NCBI GenBank assembly: GCA_947523045.1 | Contig: CANNUR010000004.1 | Coordinates: 1 to 34,361 of the forward strand | Direction: 5' to 3' | From: an uncultured Prosthecobacter sp. | GTDB taxonomy: Bacteria; Verrucomicrobiota; Verrucomicrobiia; Verrucomicrobiales; Verrucomicrobiaceae | Length of the DNA: 34,361 bases | Part shown: one piece after another, positions 7,541 to 14,310 of the stretch | Numbering within the stretch: the first letter of the stretch is position 1 | Layout: every line of letters begins with the position of its first letter | Made by a program: the position numbers and the translations under genes | Notes under the pieces: model-generated | Told to the model about the DNA's origin: nothing | Databases searched by the model: none | What the model saw: the letters and a program-made list of their open reading frames with translations, nothing else

Positions 7541-7918
7541 TTATTTCCGGTATTCAATGAGTTCTACCTCGTAGCCCTCGGGGGCGTCAATGAAAGCGAA
7601 CCGGCCGCTGGAACTTTCCGTGGGTCCGTCGGAGAGCGGGTAGCCGCAGGCGGCGGCATGGCGGGCGAAGGCCTCGATGTCATCGACCTCGAAGGCGAGG
7701 TGGGTGAGATCCGTGCAGACGCTCACCGGGCCGCTGGCTGGAAAGCTGCAGATCTCGATGAGCTCATCGCTGTTGGGCGTGCGCAAAAAGACCAGTTCGG
7801 AGCCGCGCGGCGACTTGTGGCGCTTGATCTCCTCAAGGCCGAGCACCTCTCGGTAGAAGGCGACGGTTTTCTCCAGATCGTTGACGCGGTAGCGGGTGTG
7901 CAGGAGCTTTTTGACCAT
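7541..7918 (-). CDS. VOC (glyoxalase I / lactoylglutathione lyase-like) protein
   Basis: A 125-residue protein with the two beta-alpha-beta-beta-beta modules of the vicinal oxygen chelate fold. It keeps the glyoxalase I pattern: L-L-H-T-R-Y-R-V-N-D-L-E-K-T at the start, F-Y-x-E-V-L-G-L, D-E-L-I-E-I, L-T-H-L-A-F-E-V and a C-terminal Y-E-V-E-L-I-E-Y. The likely metal ligands are His7, a Glu in the D-E-L-I-E-I strand, His in L-T-H-L and Glu near residue 120. Glyoxalase I converts the glutathione-methylglyoxal hemithioacetal to lactoylglutathione. The enzyme class is well supported; related VOC proteins can have other substrates. It lies 33 bases upstream of brnT on the same strand. Confidence 0.82.
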   Translation of the reverse strand: MVKKLLHTRYRVNDLEKTVAFYREVLGLEEIKRHKSPRGSELVFLRTPNSDELIEICSFPASGPVSVCTDLTHLAFEVDDIEAFARHAAACGYPLSDGPTESSSGRFAFIDAPEGYEVELIEYRK

Positions 7919-8109
7919 GGCGGGAGCGGCGATTGCAGGTCATTGTGCGGCAGGCACGGCCCACTGGCAACCCTGGAGATGGCCGGCCGAGGTGGCAAAA
8001 ATGCTGCTTGGCAAAGTCGGTCCGACGGGTACCGTTGTTGTCCAGAGCGGTGCCGCGGCCTCCGGAACTCTTTCTGGGCCGGGCCTGACAACCTCAGCCA
8101 AGGCGAATC

Positions 8110-8706
8110 ATGAGCGACGTTCTGAGCAAGACGACCGTTCTGGTGCTGAACCGGAACTGGCAGGCAGTCGGCGTCAAAACCCCGGCGGAAGCCTTCGGCA
8201 TGATGGCCGCCGGCAACGCCACCGCCCTCGAAATCTGTGGCGACGACTTCATGTCGCCCGTGCGCTGGGAGGACTGGCTGCGCCTGCCCGTGCGCGAGCA
8301 CGACAACTCGATCGGCACCGTTCATGGACCGGTGCGGGTTCCCACGGTGCTCGTGCTTGCCCGCTTCGACAAGGTGCCCAAGCGCCGGCCAAAATTCTGT
8401 GCCAAGGCGATCTGGGAACGAGACGGCGGCATCTGCCAGTACACCGGCCGCAAGCTCAAGCCGAGCGAGGGCAACATCGACCACGTCGTGCCGGTCTCGC
8501 GCGGCGGCAAGAGCACCTGGGACAACTGCGTGCTGGCCGACAAGAAGGTCAACAGCCGCAAGGGCAGCCGCCTTCCCGAGGAAGCTGGCCTGCAACTGCT
8601 GCGCCGGCCGTTCGTGCCACGCGAGGTTCCGGTCAGTCAGCTCATCCGCAACACTTACCGAGTGCGCGACTGGGAGATGTTCCTAGCTGGAGCACGCGAT
8701 TCCTGA
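8110..8706 (+). CDS. HNH endonuclease-like protein with degenerate zinc site
   Basis: A 198-residue protein of the widespread HNH family that opens with V-L-V-L-N-R-N-W-Q-A-V. The N-terminal 95 residues form the family's conserved lead domain. The HNH core has Asp124-His125 (N-I-D-H-V-V-P-V-S-R-G-G), Asn139 and Asn148, then R-K-G-S-R and P-E-E-A-G-L, so the catalytic residues are kept. In related proteins the core is framed by two CxxC pairs; here the first is Cys109-Q-Y-Thr112 and the second is replaced by L-A-D-K-K-V-N, so the structural zinc site appears lost. An AAGG six bases before the ATG may act as ribosome site. It stands alone between two minus-strand blocks; its role is unknown. 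Confidence 0.85.
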   Translation: MSDVLSKTTVLVLNRNWQAVGVKTPAEAFGMMAAGNATALEICGDDFMSPVRWEDWLRLPVREHDNSIGTVHGPVRVPTVLVLARFDKVPKRRPKFCAKAIWERDGGICQYTGRKLKPSEGNIDHVVPVSRGGKSTWDNCVLADKKVNSRKGSRLPEEAGLQLLRRPFVPREVPVSQLIRNTYRVRDWEMFLAGARDS

Positions 8707-8790
8707 ACCGGCTTCCCTCACGGATGCCTGCCCAACGTGGGGCTGAAGATGTTTTCTTCCTGGAACCGGGAACGGTCCCACCCGGCGGAA

Positions 8791-9360
8791 TCAGCGCGCC
8801 GGATGGGCGCGCGGCTCGCGCGCCACGGTGTCAGCCGCGCCGGCGCTGGTGACGAAGGGGCCGTCGGCCATCGGTGCAGGCTTGCTGAAACCCACCTCGG
8901 GCAGATCGCTCGGCTTGCCGGCCAGCGGGAACTCCTTGCGCAGCGGGAAGTAGGGGTAGCCCTCCCACATGAGGATGCGGCGCAGGTCGGGATGGCCATC
9001 GAAACGGATGCCCATCATGTCCCAGACCTCGCGCTCGTGCCAGTCGGCGGTCGACCAGAGATCGGCGACGCTGGGCGCGGCCTCCTCCTCGCCGACCCGG
9101 GCCTTGACGCGCAGGTGCTGGTGATGGCCGTAGCCGTAGATTTCGTACACCATCTCGAAGCGCGGCGATTCACCGCGGTGATCCACACTCGAGACATCGA
9201 TCAGGCAGTCGAAATTGAGCTCGTCGCGGCAGTAGCGCAGCAATGTCTTGACGGTGTCGAGACGAACCTGCAGCGTCTGCTCGCCGCGGAATTCAACGAT
9301 GGCGGACACGGCGTCACCGAATTTGTCCTTGAGGGCGGCGGCCATCTGGGCGGCGTTCAT
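8791..9360 (-). CDS. nuoC: NADH-quinone oxidoreductase subunit C
   Basis: A 189-residue protein of the complex I 30-kDa family. The signature lies at about residues 105-131: W-H-E-R-E-V-W-D-M-M-G-I, followed by F-x-G-H-P-D-L-R-R-I-L-M. The following W-E-G-Y-P-Y-F-P-L-R-K-E-F-P-L is also typical. NuoC is a peripheral-arm subunit that packs beside NuoB and NuoD near the quinone site. The last 30 residues (Ala/Pro-rich) are beyond the usual family end. It starts 29 bases after nuoB. The next gene downstream is a convergent HNH gene, so nuoD does not follow. It is not fused to NuoD. Confidence 0.94.
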   Translation of the reverse strand: MNAAQMAAALKDKFGDAVSAIVEFRGEQTLQVRLDTVKTLLRYCRDELNFDCLIDVSSVDHRGESPRFEMVYEIYGYGHHQHLRVKARVGEEEAAPSVADLWSTADWHEREVWDMMGIRFDGHPDLRRILMWEGYPYFPLRKEFPLAGKPSDLPEVGFSKPAPMADGPFVTSAGAADTVAREPRAHPAR

Positions 9361-9389
9361 GGAGGCGAAAAAGGCGGCGGGGTTGACGT

Positions 9390-9920
9390 TCAGGCGAGCT
9401 CGGCGAGCAGCTCCTTTTTCTGGTCGACCAGCGAGTGCTCGCGCTCAATCTTGTGCTGGAGACGCATCAGGCCCTCCAGCAGGGCCTCGGGCCGCGGCGG
9501 GCAGCCGGAGATGTACACGTCCACCGGCAGGATCTGGTCGACGCCCTGTAGCACGGCGTAGCTGCGGTACATGCCGCCACTGGAGGCGCAGGCGCCCATG
9601 GCGATGCACCACTTCGGCTCGGGCATCTGGTCCCAGATGCGGCGGACGGCGAGCGCCATCTTGTAGGTGACCGTGCCGGCGACGATCATGACGTCGGCCT
9701 GGCGGGGGGAAAAGCGCATGACCTCCATGCCAAAGCGGCTGAGGTCGTAGCGGCTGCAGGCGGCGGCCATCATTTCGATCGCGCAGCAGGCCAGGCCCAT
9801 CGGCATCGGCCAGAGCGAGTTCTTGCGCATCCAGTTGATGGCGGCGTCGAGCTTGGTGAAAACGACGTTGCCCTCGATCTTCGAGTCGTAGGCGGCGTGG
9901 GTTTCGGCGGGGGCGACCAT
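9390..9920 (-). CDS. nuoB: NADH-quinone oxidoreductase subunit B
   Basis: A 176-residue protein of the complex I 20-kDa (PSST) family, which carries the terminal [4Fe-4S] cluster N2 that passes electrons to quinone. The four cluster ligands are visible: the tandem Cys45-Cys46 (G-L-A-C-C-A-I-E-M), Cys111 (M-G-A-C-A-S-S-G-G) and Cys140 (S-G-C-P-P-R-P-E). The other conserved segments, [15 protein letters not shown] and Y-V-I/V-Y-I-S-G-C, are also present. The length is normal. The upstream neighbour is a nucleotidyltransferase, not nuoA, and nuoC follows directly, so this is a two-gene nuo fragment. Confidence 0.96.
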   Translation of the reverse strand: MVAPAETHAAYDSKIEGNVVFTKLDAAINWMRKNSLWPMPMGLACCAIEMMAAACSRYDLSRFGMEVMRFSPRQADVMIVAGTVTYKMALAVRRIWDQMPEPKWCIAMGACASSGGMYRSYAVLQGVDQILPVDVYISGCPPRPEALLEGLMRLQHKIEREHSLVDQKKELLAELA

Positions 9921-10005
9921 GTCGGAAAAAAGGGGGGTTCAGGGGAGACTTACGCGCCGCCAACGGCCCGGGCAACCCGTTTGTTGGGGGTTTTCCTCTG
10001 ACAGC

Positions 10006-10929
10006 TCAGAGATCGGCGCCGCGATGCTCGCCAGCGGCCGTGATGCCGCGGCGGACGATGCACCCCGTCAGACGTGCGCCGGTCTCCACCCGGGCCCCCG
10101 GCCAGAGCAGGCAATCCTCGAGCACCGCGCCGGCGGCGACCTCGGCCCCGGGACCGATCACGTTCAACCCGCGCAGTTCGGCGCCCGCGGCGACGCTCGC
10201 ACCGGGATGCACGGCCGGGCCGGCACCGGTCGCAAACAGCTGGCGGTGCGCCTCCAGGTAGGCTTCGCGGCTGCCCAGGTCCCACCAGCGACCCTCGTCG
10301 ATGACCACCCCACCCAGCGGCGCACCGGCCTCGATCAGGCGCAGGAACACGGGGATCACCGATTCCGCCCGGCCCGGCGTCAGCCAGTCGTGAAACTCCG
10401 GCTCGCAGACGTACACGCCTGTGAACAGGCAGCCGTCCGTGCGGCCGCTGCCGAGCCGGTTGTGGATGTCGACGATGCGGCCGCTGGCCGGGTCGAGGGC
10501 GACATGCAGGGCCGGGCCGGTGGAGCGCAGGGCCAGGGTCACCAGGTTGCCGGCCGCGCGGTGGGCGCTCAACAGCCGCTCCAGGGGCAGGTCGGTGAGG
10601 ATGTCGCCGTTGTAGACAACAAAGGGCGCGTTGCCAAGCAGGTCGCGCACGTTGGCGATGCCGCCCGCCGTCTCCAGCCGCTCGGGACTCTCATGGCGAA
10701 AGCGGATGGGCGCGCCGGCATAACGGGCCTCGGGAAAAGCCTCGGCATAGGCCTCCGGCAGGTGGTGGGTGTTGACGACAAACTCGCGCACGCCGACGCC
10801 GCGCAGGTGATCGAAGGCGTGTTCGATCAGCGGACGATGGAAGACCGGGATGAGGGGTTTGGGCAGCTGGTCGGTCAGCGGCCGCAGCCGCGTACCGAGC
10901 CCGGCGCCGAGAACAAAGGCTTGATGCAC
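10006..10929 (-). CDS. Sugar-phosphate nucleotidyltransferase with hexapeptide tail
   Basis: A 307-residue protein. The N-terminal Rossmann-like domain starts with G-A-G-L-G-T-R-L-R-P-L-T and has P-K-P-L-I-P-V, the nucleotide-binding loop and conserved Lys of NTP_transferase enzymes, then V-Y-N-G-D-I-L-T-D-L, with the metal-binding Asp. From about residue 240 the sequence changes to short imperfect hexapeptide repeats (A-x-x-x-G-A-E-L, V-I-G-P-G-A-E-V), a partial left-handed beta-helix. This is the layout of mannose-1-phosphate guanylyltransferase, glucose-1-phosphate thymidylyltransferase-like and MurU-type enzymes; the sugar and nucleotide cannot be told from sequence. It makes nucleotide sugars for cell-surface polysaccharide or cell-wall recycling. 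A small hairpin covers its stop codon. Confidence 0.85.
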   Translation of the reverse strand: MHQAFVLGAGLGTRLRPLTDQLPKPLIPVFHRPLIEHAFDHLRGVGVREFVVNTHHLPEAYAEAFPEARYAGAPIRFRHESPERLETAGGIANVRDLLGNAPFVVYNGDILTDLPLERLLSAHRAAGNLVTLALRSTGPALHVALDPASGRIVDIHNRLGSGRTDGCLFTGVYVCEPEFHDWLTPGRAESVIPVFLRLIEAGAPLGGVVIDEGRWWDLGSREAYLEAHRQLFATGAGPAVHPGASVAAGAELRGLNVIGPGAEVAAGAVLEDCLLWPGARVETGARLTGCIVRRGITAAGEHRGADL

Positions 10930-10986
10930 GGGCGGCCTGTAGGCAGCTGCGCGACACGCGCAAACGGTTGTTTGCCGGCGAGACGC

Positions 10987-11631
10987 TCAGCCGTCGGACT
11001 TCTTCCACTCCTCGCCCTCATCATCATCGTCATCACCGCCCTGGTAGCCGTCATCGAAGTCGTCCTCGTCATCATCCTCCTCTTCATCCTCATCGTCCTC
11101 CCCCAGCTCCAGCCCCTCAAGATCAAGATCGTCCGGATCGATGTCCTCCGCCTCCCCGGTCAGGCCCTCCTCGCCGGCGGTCTGCTCAAGGCCGCGCTTC
11201 TCAATCTGTGCCAGGGTGTCGGTGACATCCTCCACCGTGTCAAAGACACTGCGGGCGACGAACAGGGGCGCACCCTGCTGCACCGCCATGGCAATGCTGT
11301 CGCTCGGCCGCGCATCAAGCTCGACGACCTTGCGCTGGTGCAGTTCGTTGGCCGCCGAAAGGATCAGGCGGGCATGGAAGACGCTGCCCTCCACGTGGTT
11401 GATGACGACGCGCTCGACGCGCGCGCCAAAGGCCATGAGCACCGAGCCGAGCAGGTCGTGGGTCAGCGGCCGGTCCTTGGCAACCCCGCGCATGAACATC
11501 GAGATGGCCGTGCCTACCGACTCGTCGACATAGATGACGAACGTCTTGTCGGCGTTGCCGAGAAACACCGCGAAACTCCCCTCGAGCGGGAGCACGGCGC
11601 GCACCTGGACTTCGACAACATCGCGGTTCAT
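10987..11631 (-). CDS. Bifunctional nuclease (BFN/DUF151) domain protein with acidic tail
   Basis: A 214-residue protein. Residues 1 to about 135 form a DUF151 domain: V-E-V-Q-V-R-A-V near the start, L-T-H-D-L-L-G-S-V-L, and the family motif L-D-A-R-P-S-D-S-I-A-M-A-V-Q at about residues 104-117. Members of this family have been reported as DNase/RNase or as regulators, but the biochemical role is not settled. The last 60 residues are almost entirely Asp/Glu (for example D-D-E-D-E-E-E-D-D-D-E-D-D) ending in E-E-W-K-K-S-D-G, so intrinsically disordered and strongly negative. The acidic tail may bind basic proteins or metals. Downstream lies the nucleotidyltransferase. Confidence 0.84.
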   Translation of the reverse strand: MNRDVVEVQVRAVLPLEGSFAVFLGNADKTFVIYVDESVGTAISMFMRGVAKDRPLTHDLLGSVLMAFGARVERVVINHVEGSVFHARLILSAANELHQRKVVELDARPSDSIAMAVQQGAPLFVARSVFDTVEDVTDTLAQIEKRGLEQTAGEEGLTGEAEDIDPDDLDLEGLELGEDDEDEEEDDDEDDFDDGYQGGDDDDDEGEEWKKSDG

Positions 11632-11685
11632 GATGAACGAATTAACACGCCGGCCGCGACCCTGGCAACCGTGCGGCGGCGGTTT

Positions 11686-12231
11686 TTACAGCCCGGGCAC
11701 CGAGCCAGCCAGCTCGCGGTAGCGCCTTGCCAGCTCGACGTACTTGAGCGCCAGGCGCGCATTGGCCGCACGCTCCTCCGCCGTCAGCGCCCGCACGACA
11801 CGGGCCGGCGAACCGAGCACCAGCGAACCCTCCGGCACCTGCAGGCCCTTGGGAACGAGTGCGCCGGCGGCAACGATGCTGCGCGCCCCAATCACCGCGC
11901 CGTCGAGCAGGATCGCGCCCATGCCGACGAGAACCTCGTCGCCCACCGTGCAGGCATGCACGACGGCGCGGTGGCCAACGCTGACTCGCTCGCCGAGCAC
12001 GCAGGCGCAATCGTCGCTGACATGCAGTACTGAACCGTCCTGAACATTGCTCTGCGCGCCCACCTCGATGCGGTTGATGTCGGCGCGCAGCACGCTGCCA
12101 AACCACAGGCTGGCCTGCTCGCCGAGCCGGGCGTCGCCCAGCAGAACGGCACCGGGTGCAACGTAGGCCGTGGCGGGCACAACAGGGCGCGCCTGGTCAA
12201 GCAAAAATCGCTTCAGCGGTGGGGGATTCAT
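11686..12231 (-). CDS. Gamma-carbonic anhydrase family protein (YrdA/CaiE-like)
   Basis: A 181-residue left-handed beta-helix protein of hexapeptide repeats. It keeps the residues of gamma-class carbonic anhydrase-like proteins: W-F-G-S-V-L-R-A-D, the zinc ligands His70, His87 and His92 (V-L-H-V-S, V-G-H-R-A-V-V-H-A-C), I-G-x-R-x-I-V-A-A-G-A-L-V and G-S-P-A-R-V-V-R-A-L-T. A C-terminal helix with A-L-K-Y-V-E-L-A-R-R-Y-R-E-L completes the family layout. These proteins form trimers with zinc (or iron) between subunits; many are not proven carbonic anhydrases. It lies 54 bases upstream of the BFN gene on the same strand. Confidence 0.88.
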   Translation of the reverse strand: MNPPPLKRFLLDQARPVVPATAYVAPGAVLLGDARLGEQASLWFGSVLRADINRIEVGAQSNVQDGSVLHVSDDCACVLGERVSVGHRAVVHACTVGDEVLVGMGAILLDGAVIGARSIVAAGALVPKGLQVPEGSLVLGSPARVVRALTAEERAANARLALKYVELARRYRELAGSVPGL

Positions 12232-12270
12232 GGCAGAATTCTTTTTGCGCGTGCGCAGGGGTTTTTATGT

Positions 12271-12300
12271 TTGACGGGCCTGGGGGGTTGGCGTCTTAAT
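12271..12300 (+). promoter_or_regulatory. Candidate promoter of the HU gene
   Basis: TTGACG (12271-12276) and CTTAAT (12295-12300) are 18 bases apart and 61 bases before the ATG of the HU gene. The first box matches five of six consensus bases, the second four of six. The leader has no clear Shine-Dalgarno sequence. Confidence 0.4.
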
Positions 12301-12361
12301 CGCCCACTGATTCCGCACTATTTTCCCGCGGAAAAGCAGAAACATCCATCCCGACATCCTT

Positions 12362-12637
12362 ATGAACAAAGCAGAACTCACGGAACTGGTGCAAAAGGCC
12401 CTCGGCGCCGAAACTTCCAAGCGCGCGGCCGCCGACGCCCTTGAGGCGGTGCTGTCCTCGATCGCCAAAGGCATCAAGAAGGACGGCTCGGTCCAGCTGA
12501 TCGGTTTCGGCACCTTCAAGGTCGCCAAGCGCGCCGCCCGCACCGGCCGCAACCCGAAGACCGGCGAAGCCATGAAGATCAAGGCCTCCAAGAGCGTCCG
12601 CTTCACGCCTTCCAGCACCCTCAAGGGCTCGCTGTAA
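12362..12637 (+). CDS. hup: HU family DNA-binding protein
   Basis: A 91-residue protein of full family length: M-N-K-A-E-L-T-E-L-V at the start, a two-helix dimerisation region, then I-G-F-G-T-F-K-V and the DNA-binding arm R-T-G-R-N-P-K-T-G-E, with the proline that intercalates into DNA in N-P. HU bends and compacts DNA and supports replication, recombination and transcription. It is a single-gene unit: its own likely promoter upstream, and a strong hairpin terminator 15 bases after the stop. High codon regularity and the terminator fit high expression. Confidence 0.96.
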   Translation: MNKAELTELVQKALGAETSKRAAADALEAVLSSIAKGIKKDGSVQLIGFGTFKVAKRAARTGRNPKTGEAMKIKASKSVRFTPSSTLKGSL

Positions 12638-12652
12638 GAGCCTTTCCCCGAC

Positions 12653-12695
12653 AAAAAAAACCCCGCACCCGAGAGGGTGCGGGGTTTTTCGTTTT
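12653..12695. terminator. Bidirectional rho-independent terminator between HU and AraC genes
   Basis: A perfect 10-base-pair stem (12661-12670 with 12675-12684) closes a GAGA loop. The stem is preceded by eight A and followed by TTTTTCGTTTT, so it works as an intrinsic terminator on both strands: for HU from the left and for the AraC gene from the right. It is the clearest terminator in the window. Confidence 0.93.
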
Positions 12696-12706
12696 CAGGC
12701 GCCGCT

Positions 12707-13528
12707 TCAGGCCAGGGCCGGCTCATCGACGCGGCCATCCTTCATGCGGCCGCGAAACTCGGTGGGCGATTCGCTGGCGATGCGGCGGAAGCTGCGGTTG
12801 AAGTGCGACAGGCTCTGGAAGCCGACGTCGTAGGCGACTTCGGTGATGCGTGCGGCCGGCTTCATCAGCATGCGCTTGGCTTTTTCGACTCGGGCGCGGT
12901 TGACAAAGTCGGTGAAGGTCAGGCCGGTGGCGCGCTTGAACACCTTGCAGAAGTGGAAGGGACTGACGTTGACCGCCTTGGCCACACCTTCCAGCGTCAT
13001 CGGCTCGGCCAGGTGGGCGTGGATGAAGATCTTGGCGTTGCGCACCGCCTCGGGCTCGTGCGTGGCATGCGCGAAGAGCAGTCGGTGGGCACTTTCGCCG
13101 AGCTGGATGGCGAACGAGCGCAGCAGACAGAGCGCCGCATCGTAGCGGGCGGGTTCCATGACCGGCACCTGCTCAAAGTGCACGCGCGCCGAGCGGATCT
13201 CCGCGGCGCTGCGGTCGTCGTCGAGCAGGGCGCTGGCCAGCGGTGCGAAAGTGCTGGCGTTGGCGGGTTCCAAGCGGACGTGGCCGGTTTCAAGCAGGGC
13301 CACCGGGTTCTTGCCGACCTTGACGGGGATCAGGCTGTGGACGACACCAGCCACACCCTTGCGGCTGACCAGTTGCTCAATGTGCTCCTCGTCGCCGAGG
13401 GCGCGCAGGGAGAGCGGCAAGCCAGTCAGGGTGTGGAAGGCCTGCTGGTAGTGGCGAAACAGGTCGCTGTCGGCCAGGTTGTCGATGAAGCGCTGGCGGG
13501 CTTGATGCGAATTGGTGGTGGGGCTCAT
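12707..13528 (-). CDS. AraC family regulator with PocR-like sensor domain
   Basis: The ATG at 13528 gives 273 residues; the frame is open upstream but the extra 85 residues look non-coding. Residues about 10-165 resemble the PocR ligand-binding domain (F-H-T-L-T-G-L-P-L-S-L-R; L-I-P-V-K-V-G-K-N-P-V-A-L-L-E-T-G-H-V; V-P-V-M-E-P-A-R-Y-D-A-A-L). The C-terminal 100 residues are a double helix-turn-helix of the AraC type (L-E-G-V-A-K-A-V-N-V-S-P-F-H-F-C-K-V-F-K; I-T-E-V-A-Y-D-V-G-F-Q-S-L-S-H-F-N-R-S-F-R-R). The Cys-rich segment usual in PocR domains is missing. The gene follows the response regulator by 131 bases on the same strand and ends at the shared bidirectional terminator. The regulated genes are unknown. 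Confidence 0.86.
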   Translation of the reverse strand: MSPTTNSHQARQRFIDNLADSDLFRHYQQAFHTLTGLPLSLRALGDEEHIEQLVSRKGVAGVVHSLIPVKVGKNPVALLETGHVRLEPANASTFAPLASALLDDDRSAAEIRSARVHFEQVPVMEPARYDAALCLLRSFAIQLGESAHRLLFAHATHEPEAVRNAKIFIHAHLAEPMTLEGVAKAVNVSPFHFCKVFKRATGLTFTDFVNRARVEKAKRMLMKPAARITEVAYDVGFQSLSHFNRSFRRIASESPTEFRGRMKDGRVDEPALA

Positions 13529-13589
13529 GGCGGTTGTGGAGTTGGGTTGACGAACCGAGGCTAGTCCGCCGCCGCCGTTCCGGCTATTG

Positions 13590-13633
13590 GTGCCGGCTAC
13601 GGCACAAGCCATGATGAGCCACCGCAATTGCGG
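13590..13633. promoter_or_regulatory. Two dyad elements upstream of the AraC gene
   Basis: A 6-base-pair hairpin with a 4-base loop (GTGCCG-GCTA-CGGCAC, 13590-13605) and a perfect 12-base palindrome CCGCAATTGCGG (13622-13633) lie in the 131-base gap between the response regulator's stop and the AraC start. No T-run follows, so they look more like protein-binding sites than a terminator. Either the AraC protein or the response regulator could bind; this is not shown. Confidence 0.4.
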
Positions 13634-13659
13634 CATAGTGGAAACCATTATCCCCTGCC

Positions 13660-14310
13660 TCAGACGCCAGCGCGACTCTCCACCCATTGCACCGCGTAGC
13701 GCACCAGCGCGGCACCATCGCCAACCCCGAGCTTCTCCTTGATGTGGGCGCGGTGGGCCTCGACCGTGCGCGCGCTGATGCACAGGCGCTCGGCGATGTT
13801 CTTGGTGGCGACGCCACGACCGATCATCTCCAACACCTCGAGCTCGCGGTCACTGAGCATCTCGACGCCGCTGGCGGCTCCGCGCGCGCGCTGGCCGGTG
13901 ACCTGCTCCAGCATGCGGCTGGCCATGCTGTCGCTGACATAGATGCCGCCGGACAGCACCTTGCGGGCGGCGTTGATGAGATGGTCGGCCGCCGCCTCCT
14001 TCATGATGTAACCACGGGCACCGGCGCGCAAGGCGCGCTCGCCATACATGGCCTCGTCGTGCATGGACAGCACCAGACAGAGGGTGCCCGGGTACTGGGC
14101 CTGGATGTCCTTGAGCAGTTCGAGGCCGTTCTTGTCGGGCAGGGTCAGGTCGATCACCACCAGGTCCGGCTTCAAACGACCGGCCAGTTCAAGCCCCTCG
14201 CGCGCGCTGCCGGCTTCGCCACAGACATCGAGTCCGGGCTCGGCGCGGATCAGCTGCGCCAGGCCATGGCGCATGATCGGGTGGTCATCCACCAGCAGCA
14301 ACCGTTTCAC
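13660..14310 (-). CDS. NarL/FixJ family response regulator
   Basis: A 216-residue two-domain regulator. The receiver has acidic Asp8-Asp9, phosphoacceptor Asp54 (V-V-I-D-L-T-L-P-D), and Lys104 (Y-I-M-K-E), all in place. A linker leads to a C-terminal LuxR-type helix-turn-helix (L-S-D-R-E-L-E-V-L-E-M-I-G-R-G; N-I-A-E-R-L-C-I-S-A-R-T-V-E-A-H-R-A-H-I-K-E-K-L). The GTG at 14310 overlaps the kinase stop (GTGA); an ATG at 14358 would overlap it by 52 bases and put 16 basic residues ahead of the conserved start, so GTG is preferred. It is the cognate partner of the upstream PAS histidine kinase; its target genes are not visible. Confidence 0.92.
   Translation of the reverse strand: MKRLLLVDDHPIMRHGLAQLIRAEPGLDVCGEAGSAREGLELAGRLKPDLVVIDLTLPDKNGLELLKDIQAQYPGTLCLVLSMHDEAMYGERALRAGARGYIMKEAAADHLINAARKVLSGGIYVSDSMASRMLEQVTGQRARGAASGVEMLSDRELEVLEMIGRGVATKNIAERLCISARTVEAHRAHIKEKLGVGDGAALVRYAVQWVESRAGV

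Noticed and set aside
8766..8785. Short hairpin CCGGG/CCCGG between the HNH and nuoC genes as a terminator
   Set aside because: Only 5 base pairs with a 10-base loop and no T-run; not distinguishable from chance at this GC content.
9996..10011. Hairpin CTCTGA-CAGC-TCAGAG over the nucleotidyltransferase stop codon as a terminator
   Set aside because: On the minus strand it is followed by A residues, not T, so it does not fit an intrinsic terminator for that gene.
9919..12033. A 704-codon plus-strand open frame opposite the nucleotidyltransferase, BFN and carbonic anhydrase genes
   Set aside because: It is a shadow of high-GC coding on the other strand: three clear families are encoded opposite, and the translation is Arg/His/Ala/Gly-rich with no recognisable domain.
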